64,000 bases of DNA from Betaproteobacteria bacterium UBA1934 (GCA_002337055.1 DDFG01000004.1:62001-126000), one strand, 5' to 3'. Numbered from the stretch's first letter, positions 1 through 9,243 are shown. Translations and numbers: made by a program. Notes: generated by a model from the sequence alone, not told the origin.

Positions 1-837
1 GCGAACTTCGCCCTGCGCCTTTTCGACGATTTCCTTCATCACCGGCAAACCACGCGCGTCGTTCAGTTCCAACGCATTCTTGCCTTCCAGTGAGGGATGC
101 ACAGCAAAAAATCCGTAGTCGGCATCTTCCCGGCGAGTGTTAATGACAAACACATAGCCCGTCTCGCCCAGCCGGATCGTTCTCAGCCGCTCTTTCAGCT
201 TCGCCAGCGCGTCGGTGAAATCAACTCCGACAAATAGCGCCCCGATCACCTTGGCGCCATCCTTGATCGGAATGTACTTGGCAAAATATTCGCGACCAAA
301 AAGACGGGCCATACCCCGGTATTCCTCGCCAGCCAGCAAACGTGCCGTCGCGGGATGTTGTGGCCCCAATGGCGTGCCCACCACGCGACTCCCGTCCTCC
401 TTCTTGAGCGATGTGGTGACTCTCACAAAATCGTCACCCTCGCGCACGAAGACCGATGCCAAGGCATGTGTCTGCTGTGCGAATCGATCCACAAACGCCA
501 CATCATGATTGACTAGGCGGTTTCCGTTATAGAGATTCGGCACCGCACGCTCGCCCATTCGCGTGGTCGCGCCCTCATCCACCCGAAAACGTTCGGGAAA
601 GCCGAACGCCAGCGCGCCACCGAGGCGATCTGCCGACGCCTCGAGTTCCCGGGCAAAGACATCCACCGAGGTCAAAACCTGACCATTCAGCGTTCGCGCC
701 AGTTCGCTCGCAGCGTCATCGGCAAACCGGCGACTGATGCGGTCGATTGCCAGGAGCGCTACCAGAAAGGCGATCAAAATCGCCACAAGCAGGACCAGGA
801 CCAGTTTCTGGCCTATCCTCAACTGTGCAATGCGCAT
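1..837 (-). CDS. Cache-domain transmembrane sensor, N-terminal part (probable methyl-accepting chemotaxis protein)
   Basis: Read on the minus strand, an ATG at 837 opens a frame that stays open for 279 codons to the window edge, so the C-terminus is missing. A purine-rich GGGGGGAG ribosome site precedes the ATG. The protein starts with a short cytoplasmic stretch and one membrane segment (about residues 12-30). A long extracytoplasmic domain follows; its YFAKYIPIKDG and GALFVGVDFT strings and the later GETGYVFVINT are typical of the Cache_3/Cache_2 fold of chemoreceptors. The HAMP and signalling domains would lie outside the window, so the MCP call is inference; a Cache histidine kinase or diguanylate cyclase remains possible. 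Confidence 0.75.
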   Translation of the reverse strand, partial: MRIAQLRIGQKLVLVLLVAILIAFLVALLAIDRISRRFADDAASELARTLNGQVLTSVDVFARELEASADRLGGALAFGFPERFRVDEGATTRMGERAVPNLYNGNRLVNHDVAFVDRFAQQTHALASVFVREGDDFVRVTTSLKKEDGSRVVGTPLGPQHPATARLLAGEEYRGMARLFGREYFAKYIPIKDGAKVIGALFVGVDFTDALAKLKERLRTIRLGETGYVFVINTRREDADYGFFAVHPSLEGKNALELNDARGLPVMKEIVEKAQGEVR

Positions 838-972
838 GCTCCCCCCGAAATGCCTAAATGAGAGTTATTCTTAGATATAGACGCACGATATTAGACGAAA
901 TCGGATGCTCGGGAAGCGATATTTGCCACTTTTTACACTCGTCCCTGTCCGATCTGTTACAAGCTTTCCAGC

Positions 973-978
973 TATAAT
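973..978 (+). promoter_or_regulatory. Putative mfd -10 hexamer
   Basis: A perfect TATAAT lies 10 bases before the mfd ATG. No convincing -35 box stands 16-18 bases upstream. The predicted transcript start (about 985) would leave a leader of roughly four bases, and there is no Shine-Dalgarno sequence. Confidence 0.5.
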
Positions 979-988
979 CTGCGGCCCC

Positions 989-3900
989 ATGACCGCCTCA
1001 TTCCGCATTCTCCCATCCGTATCCACCCCTCGTCCAGGGCAACGGCTGGACTTGCCGCCGATACCGGCATCCGCAGACGCCGCCACGTTGGGTGAACTCG
1101 CAAACCATGGCTGCATGGCCGTTGTAACGGCTACGGCTGGCGATGCCCAGCGCCTGCTCGACGAAATTCCTTGGTTTGCGCCGAACGTGCGTGTACGCCT
1201 GCTGCCAGACTGGGAAACCCTGCCCTACGACCATTTCTCACCACATCACGATCTGGTGTCAGAGCGTCTCGCCACACTGTGGGCGGCGCTTCAAGGCGAA
1301 GTCGACATCCTGCTGGTACCCGCCACCACCGCTATTTACCGGCTGACGCCGCCGGCCTACCTGGCCGCCTACACATTCGCCTTCAAGAAGGGCGAAAAAC
1401 TGGATGCCGAAAAATTCCGCGAGCAGGTCACACTGGCTGGCTACAGCCATGTCACGCAAGTCGTTTCCCCTGGCGAATATTCAATCCGCGGCGGATTGAT
1501 CGACCTTTATCCGATGGGTTCTGCGCTGCCCTTCCGCCTCGATCTGTTCGACGACGAAATCGAGAGCATCAAGACGTTCGATGCCGACACCCAGCGTACG
1601 CTCTACCCGGTGCCGGAAGTGCGCCTGTTGCCGGCGCGCGAGTTTCCCCTCGACGACAAGGGCCGCACCCGCTTTCGCCAGCGCTTCCGCGAAACCTTCG
1701 AAGGCGATCCGGCCAAGGCCGGCATTTACAAGGATGTGTCGAGTGGCAACGCCCCGGCCGGGATAGAGTATTACCTGCCGCTGTTTTTCGAAGAAACGGC
1801 CAGCCTGTTCGACTACCTGCCGAAAGATGCCATACTGGTCACGCTCGGCGATGTACCCGGCGCCATTGCCGATTTCTGGCGCGACACCCGGTCGCGCCAT
1901 GATCTTCTGCAAGGTGACAAGGCGCGACCGCTGCTTCTACCGGAGACGCTGTTCCTCAGCGACGAAGCTTTTTTTTCCGCTGCCAAGGCCTACGGTCGGC
2001 TACATCTCGCTCATGGCAGCAGCACGCCTGCCACCGCCCTGCCTGGCATCGCGGTCGATCGCCGTGCCGAGCGTCCGCTGGCTGCCCTACAAGCTTTTGT
2101 AAACAGCTTTGCCGGTCGCATTCTGTTACTGGCCGAATCCCCGGGCCGGCGCGAGACGCTGGCGGCGCTACTGACCGAACACGGTCTGCATCCGGCTGCC
2201 TGCACCGATCTCGACGGCTTTACTGCCGGCGACGCCAAACTTGCGCTGACCGTTGCGCCGCTGCACCACGGGTTCCAAACCCCGGCACCGTTTGCCTTCA
2301 TCACCGAAGCCGAACTCTTCGCAGGCGCGCCCCGGCGCAATCGACGCGAAGCGCAGCGCAAGGCCAGCTTCGACAACTGGTTAAAGGATCTGACCGAACT
2401 CAAGGTCGGCGACCCCGTTGTACACGAAAACCACGGCATCGGCCGTTACCGGGGTCTCATCCATATGGATCTCGGCGAAGGGCCGATGGAGTTCCTCGAA
2501 CTGCATTACGCCAACGACGCCAAGCTTTTTGTGCCGGTATCGCAACTGCACGTCATCTCGCGCTATACCGGCGCCGATCCGGAAACCGCACCGATTCACA
2601 CGCTCGGCTCCGGCCAGTGGGAAAAGGCCAAGAAAAAGGCCGCCGAGCAGGCACGTGACACCGCCGCCGAGCTGCTCGCCCTGTATGCCGCCCGCGCCGC
2701 CCGGCAGGGTCACGCCTTCGCCTTCAAGGAGAGCGATTACGACGCTTTTGCCGATGGTTTCGGCTTCGAGGAAACCGCCGATCAGGCCCAGGCCATCGCG
2801 GCCGTCATCGACGACATGCGTTCGGGCAAGCCGATGGATCGCCTCGTCTGCGGCGACGTCGGCTTCGGCAAGACCGAAGTCGCCTTGCGCGCCGCTTTCT
2901 GCGCCGTTGCCGGCGGCAAGCAGGTGGCGGTGCTGTGCCCGACGACGCTCCTCTGCGAACAGCATTACCAGACCTTCTGCGACCGCTTTGCCGACTGGCC
3001 GGTGCGCATCGCCGAACTGTCGCGTTTCAAAACCGCCAAGGAATCGGCGCAGGTGCTGAAGGACCTGGCGGAAGGCAAGATCGACGTGGTCATCGGCACA
3101 CACAAGCTGATCGGCAAGGAAGTCGAATTCACTCGCCTCGGCCTCGTCATCATCGACGAGGAACACCGCTTCGGCGTGCGCCAAAAGGAAGCGCTGAAGG
3201 CGCTGCGCGCAGAGGTTGACGTGCTGACCCTGACCGCCACGCCTATCCCGCGCACCCTGGCGATGAGCATGGAAGGTCTGCGCGATTTCTCGGTCATCGC
3301 CACGGCACCACAGAAGCGCCTGGCCATCAAGACTTTCGTCAGCAAACTCTCGGACGGCATCATCCGCGAAGCCGTGCTGCGCGAACTCAAGCGCGGCGGG
3401 CAGGTGTATTTCCTGCACAACGAGGTCGACACCATCGAAAACATGCGGGAAAAACTTGAGAAGCTGGTGCCCGAAGCACGCATCGTCATCGGCCACGGCC
3501 AGATGAACGAGCGCGAACTCGAAAGGGTGATGCGCGATTTCACCCAGCAGCGCGCCAACCTGCTCCTCTGCACCACCATCATCGAAACCGGCATCGACAA
3601 TCCGCACGCCAACACCATCCTGATCAACCGCGCCGAGAAATTCGGTCTCGCGCAATTGCACCAGTTACGTGGCCGTGTCGGCCGTTCGCACCATCAGGCC
3701 TATGCCTATCTGCTGGTCATGGACGAGAAATCGATTACCAAGCAGGCCAAACAGCGGCTTGAGGCCATCCAGATGATGGAAGAACTCGGTTCCGGCTTCT
3801 ACCTCGCCATGCACGACCTCGAAATCCGTGGCGCCGGCGAAGTGCTGGGCGAGAATCAGTCGGGCGAGATGCAGGAAGTCGGTATCAATCTCTACACCGA

Positions 3901-4414
3901 GATGCTCAACCGCGCCGTGGCCGCCCTGAAACAAGGGAAAGAGCCCGATCTGGCGCAACCGCTCCGGCTCGAAAGCGAGATCAACCTGCACACGCCCGCC
4001 CTGCTGCCCAACGATTACTGCCCGGATGTGCACGAGCGGCTGACGCTGTATAAGCGACTGGCAAACTGTGAAACAGCAGACGATATCGATCTGCTACAAG
4101 AAGAGTTGATCGACCGTTTCGGGGAACTGCCGCCACAGGGCGCCTCACTGATCGCCACGCATCGCCTGCGCCTGCTGATCCGGCCGTTCTGTGTGCACAA
4201 ACTGGACGCGCGGGCGGACCAGATTGTGGTGCAATTCGGCCCTGATTTCGCCAAGCTTGCCCCGGTCGAACCGATCCGCATCATCGAGTTGATCCAGAAA
4301 AGCCGCCACTACAAGTTGGCGGGACAAGACAAACTCGCGCTGTTGCGCCACATGCCGACGCTGGCGGACAAAGTTACCGCGATCAAGGATATGTTCAAGG
4401 CGCTGGCAGGCTGA
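989..4414 (+). CDS. mfd: Transcription-repair coupling factor Mfd
   Basis: Mfd displaces RNA polymerase stalled at DNA lesions and recruits UvrA. The 1141-residue product has the family's usual length. The N-terminal UvrB-like region holds the LPDWETLPYDHFSPH stretch. The RNA-polymerase-interacting domain follows around residue 470 (VVHENHGIGRY). The RecG-like translocase has Walker A GDVGFGKTE (about residue 623), a DEEH box (about 723), LTATPIPRTL and the motif VI string QLRGRVGRS. The C-terminal TRCF domain is complete. I chose the ATG at 989 rather than an upstream in-frame start at 905 because homology begins there and the -10 box sits inside the longer version. Confidence 0.97.
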   Translation: MTASFRILPSVSTPRPGQRLDLPPIPASADAATLGELANHGCMAVVTATAGDAQRLLDEIPWFAPNVRVRLLPDWETLPYDHFSPHHDLVSERLATLWAALQGEVDILLVPATTAIYRLTPPAYLAAYTFAFKKGEKLDAEKFREQVTLAGYSHVTQVVSPGEYSIRGGLIDLYPMGSALPFRLDLFDDEIESIKTFDADTQRTLYPVPEVRLLPAREFPLDDKGRTRFRQRFRETFEGDPAKAGIYKDVSSGNAPAGIEYYLPLFFEETASLFDYLPKDAILVTLGDVPGAIADFWRDTRSRHDLLQGDKARPLLLPETLFLSDEAFFSAAKAYGRLHLAHGSSTPATALPGIAVDRRAERPLAALQAFVNSFAGRILLLAESPGRRETLAALLTEHGLHPAACTDLDGFTAGDAKLALTVAPLHHGFQTPAPFAFITEAELFAGAPRRNRREAQRKASFDNWLKDLTELKVGDPVVHENHGIGRYRGLIHMDLGEGPMEFLELHYANDAKLFVPVSQLHVISRYTGADPETAPIHTLGSGQWEKAKKKAAEQARDTAAELLALYAARAARQGHAFAFKESDYDAFADGFGFEETADQAQAIAAVIDDMRSGKPMDRLVCGDVGFGKTEVALRAAFCAVAGGKQVAVLCPTTLLCEQHYQTFCDRFADWPVRIAELSRFKTAKESAQVLKDLAEGKIDVVIGTHKLIGKEVEFTRLGLVIIDEEHRFGVRQKEALKALRAEVDVLTLTATPIPRTLAMSMEGLRDFSVIATAPQKRLAIKTFVSKLSDGIIREAVLRELKRGGQVYFLHNEVDTIENMREKLEKLVPEARIVIGHGQMNERELERVMRDFTQQRANLLLCTTIIETGIDNPHANTILINRAEKFGLAQLHQLRGRVGRSHHQAYAYLLVMDEKSITKQAKQRLEAIQMMEELGSGFYLAMHDLEIRGAGEVLGENQSGEMQEVGINLYTEMLNRAVAALKQGKEPDLAQPLRLESEINLHTPALLPNDYCPDVHERLTLYKRLANCETADDIDLLQEELIDRFGELPPQGASLIATHRLRLLIRPFCVHKLDARADQIVVQFGPDFAKLAPVEPIRIIELIQKSRHYKLAGQDKLALLRHMPTLADKVTAIKDMFKALAG

Positions 4415-4441
4415 TGGCGAGCGTTTTGCAAGGTCGCGTGC

Positions 4442-4447
4442 GATAAT
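4442..4447 (+). promoter_or_regulatory. Putative -10 hexamer for the DAHP synthase gene
   Basis: GATAAT lies about 36 bases before the chosen ATG, in the short gap after mfd. There is no clear -35 box at standard spacing, so the promoter is tentative and read-through from mfd is possible. Confidence 0.3.
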
Positions 4448-4483
4448 CGAGTGGCTCCCCCCAATTTAACTAACGATTTCGTC

Positions 4484-5557
4484 ATGACCCACCCGACTCT
4501 TGAAAACGTCAATATCGCGGCTTTCGACGCGATGCCTGCCCCTGCCGATATCCATGCCAAGCTGCCACTCACAGAAACCGCCACTGCCGCGGTCGAAGGT
4601 GGCCGCGCTGCGCTGCGCGCCATTCTCGACCGCCGCGATCCCCGGCTGTTTGTCGTTGTCGGCCCGTGCTCCATTCACGATCCCGCCGCCGGCCTGGATT
4701 ACGCCCGCCGCCTGAAGGCGCTCTCGGCCGAGGTCGACGACACACTGCTGCTGGTGATGCGCGTCTATTTCGAGAAACCCCGCACTACCACCGGCTGGAA
4801 GGGCTACATCAACGACCCGTACATGGACGATTCCTTCCGCGTCGGCGAGGGCATGGAAAAGGCGCGCGCCTTCCTGCTCGCCATCAACGAACTCGGCCTG
4901 GCCGCCGGCACCGAGGCGCTCGACCCGATCTCGCCGCAATACTATGGCGATCTGATCGCCTGGACGGCCATCGGCGCCCGCACCACCGAATCGCAGACCC
5001 ACCGCGAGATGTCCTCCGGCCTCTCTACGCCGGTCGGCTTCAAGAACGGCACCAGCGGCGATCTGGGCGTGGCGGTCAACGCCATTCTGTCCGCCTCCAA
5101 GCCGCACTCGTTCCTCGGTATCAACGACCGCGGCACGGTCGCCGTCGTCCGCACCAAGGGCAACGCCTATGGCCACGTCGTGCTGCGCGGTGGCGACGGC
5201 CGCCCAAATTACGACACGGTGTCGATTTCGCTGGCCGAACAGGCGCTCGCCAAGGCCAAACTGCCCGCCAATCTGGTCGTCGATTGTTCGCACGCCAACA
5301 GCTACAAGAAACCCGAACTGCAACCCTTGGTGCTGCACGACATCGTCAACCAGATCCGATGCGGCAACCAGTCGGTCGTCGGCGTCATGCTCGAATCGAA
5401 TCTCGAAGACGGCAACCAGCCGATTCCGGCCGATCTGAGCCAGCTCAAGTACGGCTGTTCCGTCACCGACGCCTGCCTGGGCTGGGAAGAAACCGAGCGT
5501 GTCATTCGCGAAACGGCGACACGTCTGCGCGACATTCTGCCCGGCCGCAACCAGTAA
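4484..5557 (+). CDS. aroG: 3-deoxy-7-phosphoheptulonate (DAHP) synthase, AroF/AroG/AroH type
   Basis: Catalyses the first step of the shikimate pathway, condensing phosphoenolpyruvate with erythrose 4-phosphate. The 357-residue product matches the type I-alpha family. Visible signatures are GPCSIHD, RVYFEKPRTTTGWKG, the metal- and substrate-binding KNGTSGD, RGG and the DCSHANS string, and NQPI near the end. I used ATG 4484 (MTHPTLENV) because homology starts there; an in-frame start at 4451 would add 11 unlikely residues. No clear Shine-Dalgarno precedes it. Which aromatic amino acid feeds back on it cannot be told from the sequence. Confidence 0.95.
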   Translation: MTHPTLENVNIAAFDAMPAPADIHAKLPLTETATAAVEGGRAALRAILDRRDPRLFVVVGPCSIHDPAAGLDYARRLKALSAEVDDTLLLVMRVYFEKPRTTTGWKGYINDPYMDDSFRVGEGMEKARAFLLAINELGLAAGTEALDPISPQYYGDLIAWTAIGARTTESQTHREMSSGLSTPVGFKNGTSGDLGVAVNAILSASKPHSFLGINDRGTVAVVRTKGNAYGHVVLRGGDGRPNYDTVSISLAEQALAKAKLPANLVVDCSHANSYKKPELQPLVLHDIVNQIRCGNQSVVGVMLESNLEDGNQPIPADLSQLKYGCSVTDACLGWEETERVIRETATRLRDILPGRNQ

Positions 5558-5573
5558 CCGTTTGGAACTCCCT

Positions 5574-6797
5574 ATGCCCCTGATTCAGCCCTTCACTGGC
5601 CTGCGTCCGCAAACCGAACACGCCGGCGCCGTCGCCGCACCGCCCTACGATGTGCTCTCGAGCGAAGAAGCTCGCCAGCAGGCGGCCGGCCAGCCGCTCA
5701 GCTTCCTGCACATTTCCAAAGCCGAAATCGATCTGCCGCCGGAAACCGACCCGTATTCGCCGGCTGTCTACACCAAGTCGGCCGAGAATTTCGCCCGCCT
5801 GATCGCCGACGGCGTGCTGGTCCGCGACCCGGCGCCTTGTTACTACGCCTACCGTCTGATCATGGGCGGACGCGCCCAGACCGGTCTCGTGGCGGCTGCC
5901 TCGGTCGCCGACTACGACAGCAACCGCATCCGCAAACACGAATTCACGCGACCCGACAAGGAAGACGACCGCGTGCGCCAGATCGAGGCACTCAATGCCC
6001 AGACCGGCCCCGTGCTGCTCGCCTATCCCGATGCGCCGGAGGCTGACGCCCTGCTCGCCCGCGCCACCGAGGCGGCACCCGTGGCCGATGTGGAACGCAA
6101 CGGTATCCGCCACACCGTCTGGCGCATCGGCGAACCGGCGACGTTGGCCACGCTGACCCGCATCTTCGACGGCATGGCCAATCTCTACATTGCCGACGGC
6201 CACCACCGCTCGGCCGCCGCCTCGCGCGTCGCTGCTGCCCGGCGCGGTAGCGGTTCAGGCAGCGCCGAATATTTTCTCTCGGTGATTTTCCCGGCCCACG
6301 AAATGCGGATCATGGATTACAACCGCGTCGTCCGCGACCTCAACGGCCGCACGCCGGAAGCCCTGCTGGCCGACATCGGCGAACGCTTCGCCGTCACGCC
6401 GGCCGCCGAACGCGTGCATCCGGATCAGCCCGGCGTCGTCGGCATGTACCTGGCGGGCAGCTGGTATCGCCTGGCAATCAGGTCTGAACTCATCCCCATG
6501 CACGATCCGGTACGGCGCCTCGACGTCAGTCTGCTCTCCGACCACCTGCTCGGCCCTCTCCTCGGCATTACCGATCTGCGCCGCGACAAGCGCATCGATT
6601 TCGTCGGCGGCATTCGCGGCCTGGGCGAACTCGAAGCGCGTGTCAACAGTGGCGAAATGGCCGTCGCCTTCGCCCTGCACGCAACGCAGATGAGCGATTT
6701 GATGGCCGTCGCCGATTCCGGTCAGGTGATGCCGCCCAAATCGACTTGGTTCGAACCCAAACTCGCCGACGGCCTCGTCTCCCACGTCATTGACTGA
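5574..6797 (+). CDS. DUF1015 family protein
   Basis: A 407-residue cytoplasmic protein matching the DUF1015 family in full length. Characteristic strings are the N-terminal PFTGLRP and APPYDVLSSEEAR, the central KHEFTRPDKEDDR, and ADGHHRSAA. The family has no settled biochemical function; its genes are often found near serine biosynthesis genes, which fits the SerB-like fragment that follows. The start ATG at 5574 is 16 bases after the DAHP synthase stop, so the two genes are probably cotranscribed. The earlier in-frame start at 5499 lies inside the preceding gene and is rejected. Confidence 0.9.
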   Translation: MPLIQPFTGLRPQTEHAGAVAAPPYDVLSSEEARQQAAGQPLSFLHISKAEIDLPPETDPYSPAVYTKSAENFARLIADGVLVRDPAPCYYAYRLIMGGRAQTGLVAAASVADYDSNRIRKHEFTRPDKEDDRVRQIEALNAQTGPVLLAYPDAPEADALLARATEAAPVADVERNGIRHTVWRIGEPATLATLTRIFDGMANLYIADGHHRSAAASRVAAARRGSGSGSAEYFLSVIFPAHEMRIMDYNRVVRDLNGRTPEALLADIGERFAVTPAAERVHPDQPGVVGMYLAGSWYRLAIRSELIPMHDPVRRLDVSLLSDHLLGPLLGITDLRRDKRIDFVGGIRGLGELEARVNSGEMAVAFALHATQMSDLMAVADSGQVMPPKSTWFEPKLADGLVSHVID

Positions 6798-7002
6798 CCT
6801 GATCATCCGCGGCGGCGCCCTGCCGACCTTTCTGCTCGACAAAGTGGCCGCCGCCACGGGTGCACGTTCTATCGACGTGCGGCCACCGCAGTGCGTGGTT
6901 TTGCGGGGCGCAACAAACACCGCGGAATTCGCCGCACTAGCCGAGTTATTGTGTCAAGAGAAGTTGAACTGGGTATTCTCTGACAGCGAGGAGGTCGCAT
7001 GA
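6790..7002 (+). pseudogene. Small ORF resembling an orphaned SerB N-terminal (ACT-like) domain
   Basis: A 70-codon frame opens at a TTG that overlaps the DUF1015 stop codon by eight bases and ends in an ATGA overlap with the next gene. The product runs from LIIRGGALP through VAAATGARS to AALAELLCQEKLNWVF. This resembles from memory the regulatory N-terminal domain of betaproteobacterial phosphoserine phosphatase SerB, and the frame stops just where the DMDST catalytic motif would be expected. No SerB catalytic domain follows. It could be a truncated serB, a stand-alone small protein, or chance similarity. The end of the frame also carries the strong GAGGAGG ribosome site of the downstream gene. 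Confidence 0.45.
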
Positions 7003-7574
7003 CACCACTGGAAACTCCCGAGCTTCGGGCATCCGGGCTTTGTCTACGCCCGCTCTCCGATACCGACGCATCTGCATTTCGATCTGCTGCACTCGAATCG
7101 GTCGACACAGTGGGTCGATGGATGCCATGGTGCAAGAATTCATATCAGGAATCTGACGCGCTGGAGTGGTTTGCGGTCTGTCGCGCTGCGGCATCAGCCC
7201 GCTCCGCGTTGGAGTTCGGTGTCTTTTGTGCAGACACCGGCCAGTTGATGGGGGGCGCCGGTCTCAACAAAATTGCCCATGACAACCGCTTTTGCAATCT
7301 GGGATACTGGATCAGGCAGTCGCGCCACCGGCAAGGCATTGCGACACGATGCGTGCAAATCCTGAGCCGGCACGCGTTTGAGGTTCTCGGTTTCCAGCGC
7401 GTCGAAATCGTTGTCGCGCTCGGCAACCACGCGAGTGAGGGCGTGGCGATCAAGAGTGGCGCACTGCGCGAAGGTATCGCCCGAAACCGGCTCTGCATCC
7501 GCGAACAAGCGGTCTCGGCGCACATGTTCTCACTGGTACCAGGCACACCGGTTGCAACGCTTCAGTCCACCTGA
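6999..7574 (+). CDS. GNAT family N-acetyltransferase (RimJ/RimL-like)
   Basis: The 191-residue product has the RimJ/RimL layout: an N-terminal LRLRPLSDTD-like strand (here LCLRPLSDTDASAF), a central NLGYWIRQSRHRQGIATRCV acetyl-CoA-binding segment with the Q-x-x-G-x-A loop, and the C-terminal GFQRVEIVVALGN...GV strand where family members carry the N-x-x-S motif. It probably acetylates a protein N-terminus or a small amine; the substrate is unknown. GAGGAGG precedes the ATG at good spacing. It overlaps the SerB-like fragment by four bases and is followed closely by a HAD gene, suggesting one transcription unit. Confidence 0.85.
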   Translation: MTPLETPELRASGLCLRPLSDTDASAFRSAALESVDTVGRWMPWCKNSYQESDALEWFAVCRAAASARSALEFGVFCADTGQLMGGAGLNKIAHDNRFCNLGYWIRQSRHRQGIATRCVQILSRHAFEVLGFQRVEIVVALGNHASEGVAIKSGALREGIARNRLCIREQAVSAHMFSLVPGTPVATLQST

Positions 7575-7587
7575 ACCCGGAAACTCT

Positions 7588-8208
7588 ATGACCATGATTT
7601 ACCCCGATATCGACGCCCTGCTTTTCGACTTCGGTAATGTCATCGTGTCGATCGATTTTCAACGAGCGTTTGAATACTGGAGCCGCCTCGGCGGCGTGCC
7701 GGTCGAAAGCATTGCAGCCGGTTTTGTCTCCAGCCGGGCTTACGAAGCACACGAACGGGGTGAAATCGACTGCAACGCGTATTTCTCCTCACTTCGTGCC
7801 GACCTCGGTCTGCGTCTCTCCGATGAAGACTTTCTCGCGGGCTGGAACAGCATATTCCTGGCACCGATGCCCGGTATACCGGAACGGCTCCATTTGCTGG
7901 CAGCGGAGTGGCCGCTGTACCTATTCTCCAACACCAATGCGGCGCACCACGCCTACTGGTCTCGCGCCTATGCCGAGGTACTGACACCGTTCTCGGCTAT
8001 CTTCTGCTCGCACGAAATCGGCGCACGTAAGCCCTCCATGAAATCGTTCCAGACCGTGGCCGAACGCATCGGCGTGGCGCCGGAGCGCATCGCCTTTTTC
8101 GACGATTTGGAGAAAAACGTGCTGGGCGCCCGCGAGGCCGGTTTGCGCGCCTTTCATTTCACCCATGCGGGTGATATCGACACTGCCTTAAGCAGGCAGC
8201 CGGACTGA
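7588..8208 (+). CDS. HAD-superfamily hydrolase (subfamily IA)
   Basis: A 206-residue haloacid-dehalogenase-like phosphatase. Motif I is the DFGNV string near residue 13, motif II is SNTNAAH (about 114), the motif III lysine lies in ARKPS, and motif IV is FFDD. The DFGNVIV form of motif I resembles the YihX-type glucose-1-phosphate phosphatase group rather than SerB, whose motif I is DMDST, so it is unlikely to replace the missing SerB catalytic domain. Start ATG 7588 lies 13 bases after the acetyltransferase stop; a second ATG two codons later is an alternative. Confidence 0.85.
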   Translation: MTMIYPDIDALLFDFGNVIVSIDFQRAFEYWSRLGGVPVESIAAGFVSSRAYEAHERGEIDCNAYFSSLRADLGLRLSDEDFLAGWNSIFLAPMPGIPERLHLLAAEWPLYLFSNTNAAHHAYWSRAYAEVLTPFSAIFCSHEIGARKPSMKSFQTVAERIGVAPERIAFFDDLEKNVLGAREAGLRAFHFTHAGDIDTALSRQPD

Positions 8209-8211
8209 TTC

Positions 8212-9243
8212 TCAGGTTTCGTTCGCATTTTTGCGAGACTGGCCGGTTGCCCTCGCCCGCAACTGCCCGCAGCCACCTTCGACATCCTGCCCGGCCGAGT
8301 TGCGCAGTTTGGTCAGGATGCGGCGTGCGTGCAGCCGCCTGGCCATAGCATCCGCCCGCTCCCAGGCCGGGCGGCGGAAATCGAGGCAATCGATGTCGTT
8401 GTAGGGAATCAGGTTGAGGATGGCGTATTTGCCTGTCAGCAACCGGACGATACCTTCTTCTTCTTCCGGCCCGTCGTTAACGCCTTCGATCAGCGTCCAT
8501 TGGTACTGGATCGGGTAGCCCGTCGCCCGGGCATACTCTTCGCCGAGTTCCACCAGTTCTTCCGGCGTCAGCGGCGGCGCTTTCGGTAGCAGTTTTCTGC
8601 GCAGTTCGGCAAAGCTGGTGTGCAACGAGAGCGCCAGGGCGGGTTTGACGGCTTCCTGCGGGAGGCGCTCGAACACGCGGCGATCGCCGACCGTGGAAAA
8701 TACCAGATTCTTGTGCCCGATGGCGCCCTGCGAACCGAGCAGATCGATGGCTTCGAACACATTGTCGAGATTGTGCGCCGGTTCGCCCATGCCCATGAAG
8801 ACGACGCGCCGCACCGGGCGGCGGGCCCGCGCCAGCACGACCTGGGCGACGATCTCGGCGCTGCCGAGCTGGCGCAGCAGGCCGCCCTGTCCGGTCATGC
8901 AGAAGACGCAACCGACCGCGCAGCCGACTTGTGACGATACGCAGACGCCGTCGCGCGGCAGCAGCACGCTTTCGACCATCTGACCGTCCGCGAGATCGAC
9001 CAGCAGCCGCGCAGAACCGTCCTGCCCCGGATGTTCCGAGCGCACCCGGGCCAGCGCTTGCCATTGTTCGGTCAAGGCTGGCAGCGCATCGCGCAGCGCC
9101 AAAGGCAAATCGTTTTCGCTCTTCCGGCGGCGCGGCCCGTGATCGAGCGCCTGGGCCCGCAGCCAGGCGCGCAGGATGCGCTCTTCGTGACACAGCTTGG
9201 TGCCGCGCTCGCGCAGGGATTGCCGCAGGTCGGAGATTTTCAT
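8212..9243 (-). CDS. RlmN/Cfr-family radical SAM RNA methyltransferase, divergent
   Basis: The 343-residue protein has the radical SAM CxxxCxxC motif (C108, C112, C115) after SSQVG, the GMGEP box, and the C-terminal GCGQL with a cysteine (C325) where RlmN carries its methyl-accepting catalytic cysteine. RlmN methylates A2503 of 23S rRNA and A37 of some tRNAs. This copy departs from standard RlmN in its N-terminus and in the CVFCMTGQGG segment. It is therefore probably a second RlmN-like enzyme; the canonical rlmN would be expected elsewhere. It is convergent with the HAD gene, with only three bases between, and lies downstream of iscX. Confidence 0.8.
   Translation of the reverse strand: MKISDLRQSLRERGTKLCHEERILRAWLRAQALDHGPRRRKSENDLPLALRDALPALTEQWQALARVRSEHPGQDGSARLLVDLADGQMVESVLLPRDGVCVSSQVGCAVGCVFCMTGQGGLLRQLGSAEIVAQVVLARARRPVRRVVFMGMGEPAHNLDNVFEAIDLLGSQGAIGHKNLVFSTVGDRRVFERLPQEAVKPALALSLHTSFAELRRKLLPKAPPLTPEELVELGEEYARATGYPIQYQWTLIEGVNDGPEEEEGIVRLLTGKYAILNLIPYNDIDCLDFRRPAWERADAMARRLHARRILTKLRNSAGQDVEGGCGQLRARATGQSRKNANET

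Noticed and set aside
2381..3661. A 426-codon minus-strand frame
   Set aside because: Antisense to the mfd translocase domain; no recognisable domain.
7588..8208. The HAD hydrolase as the missing SerB catalytic domain
   Set aside because: Its motif I is DFGNV and it has a subfamily IA cap, unlike the DMDST motif of SerB, and an acetyltransferase gene separates it from the SerB-like fragment.
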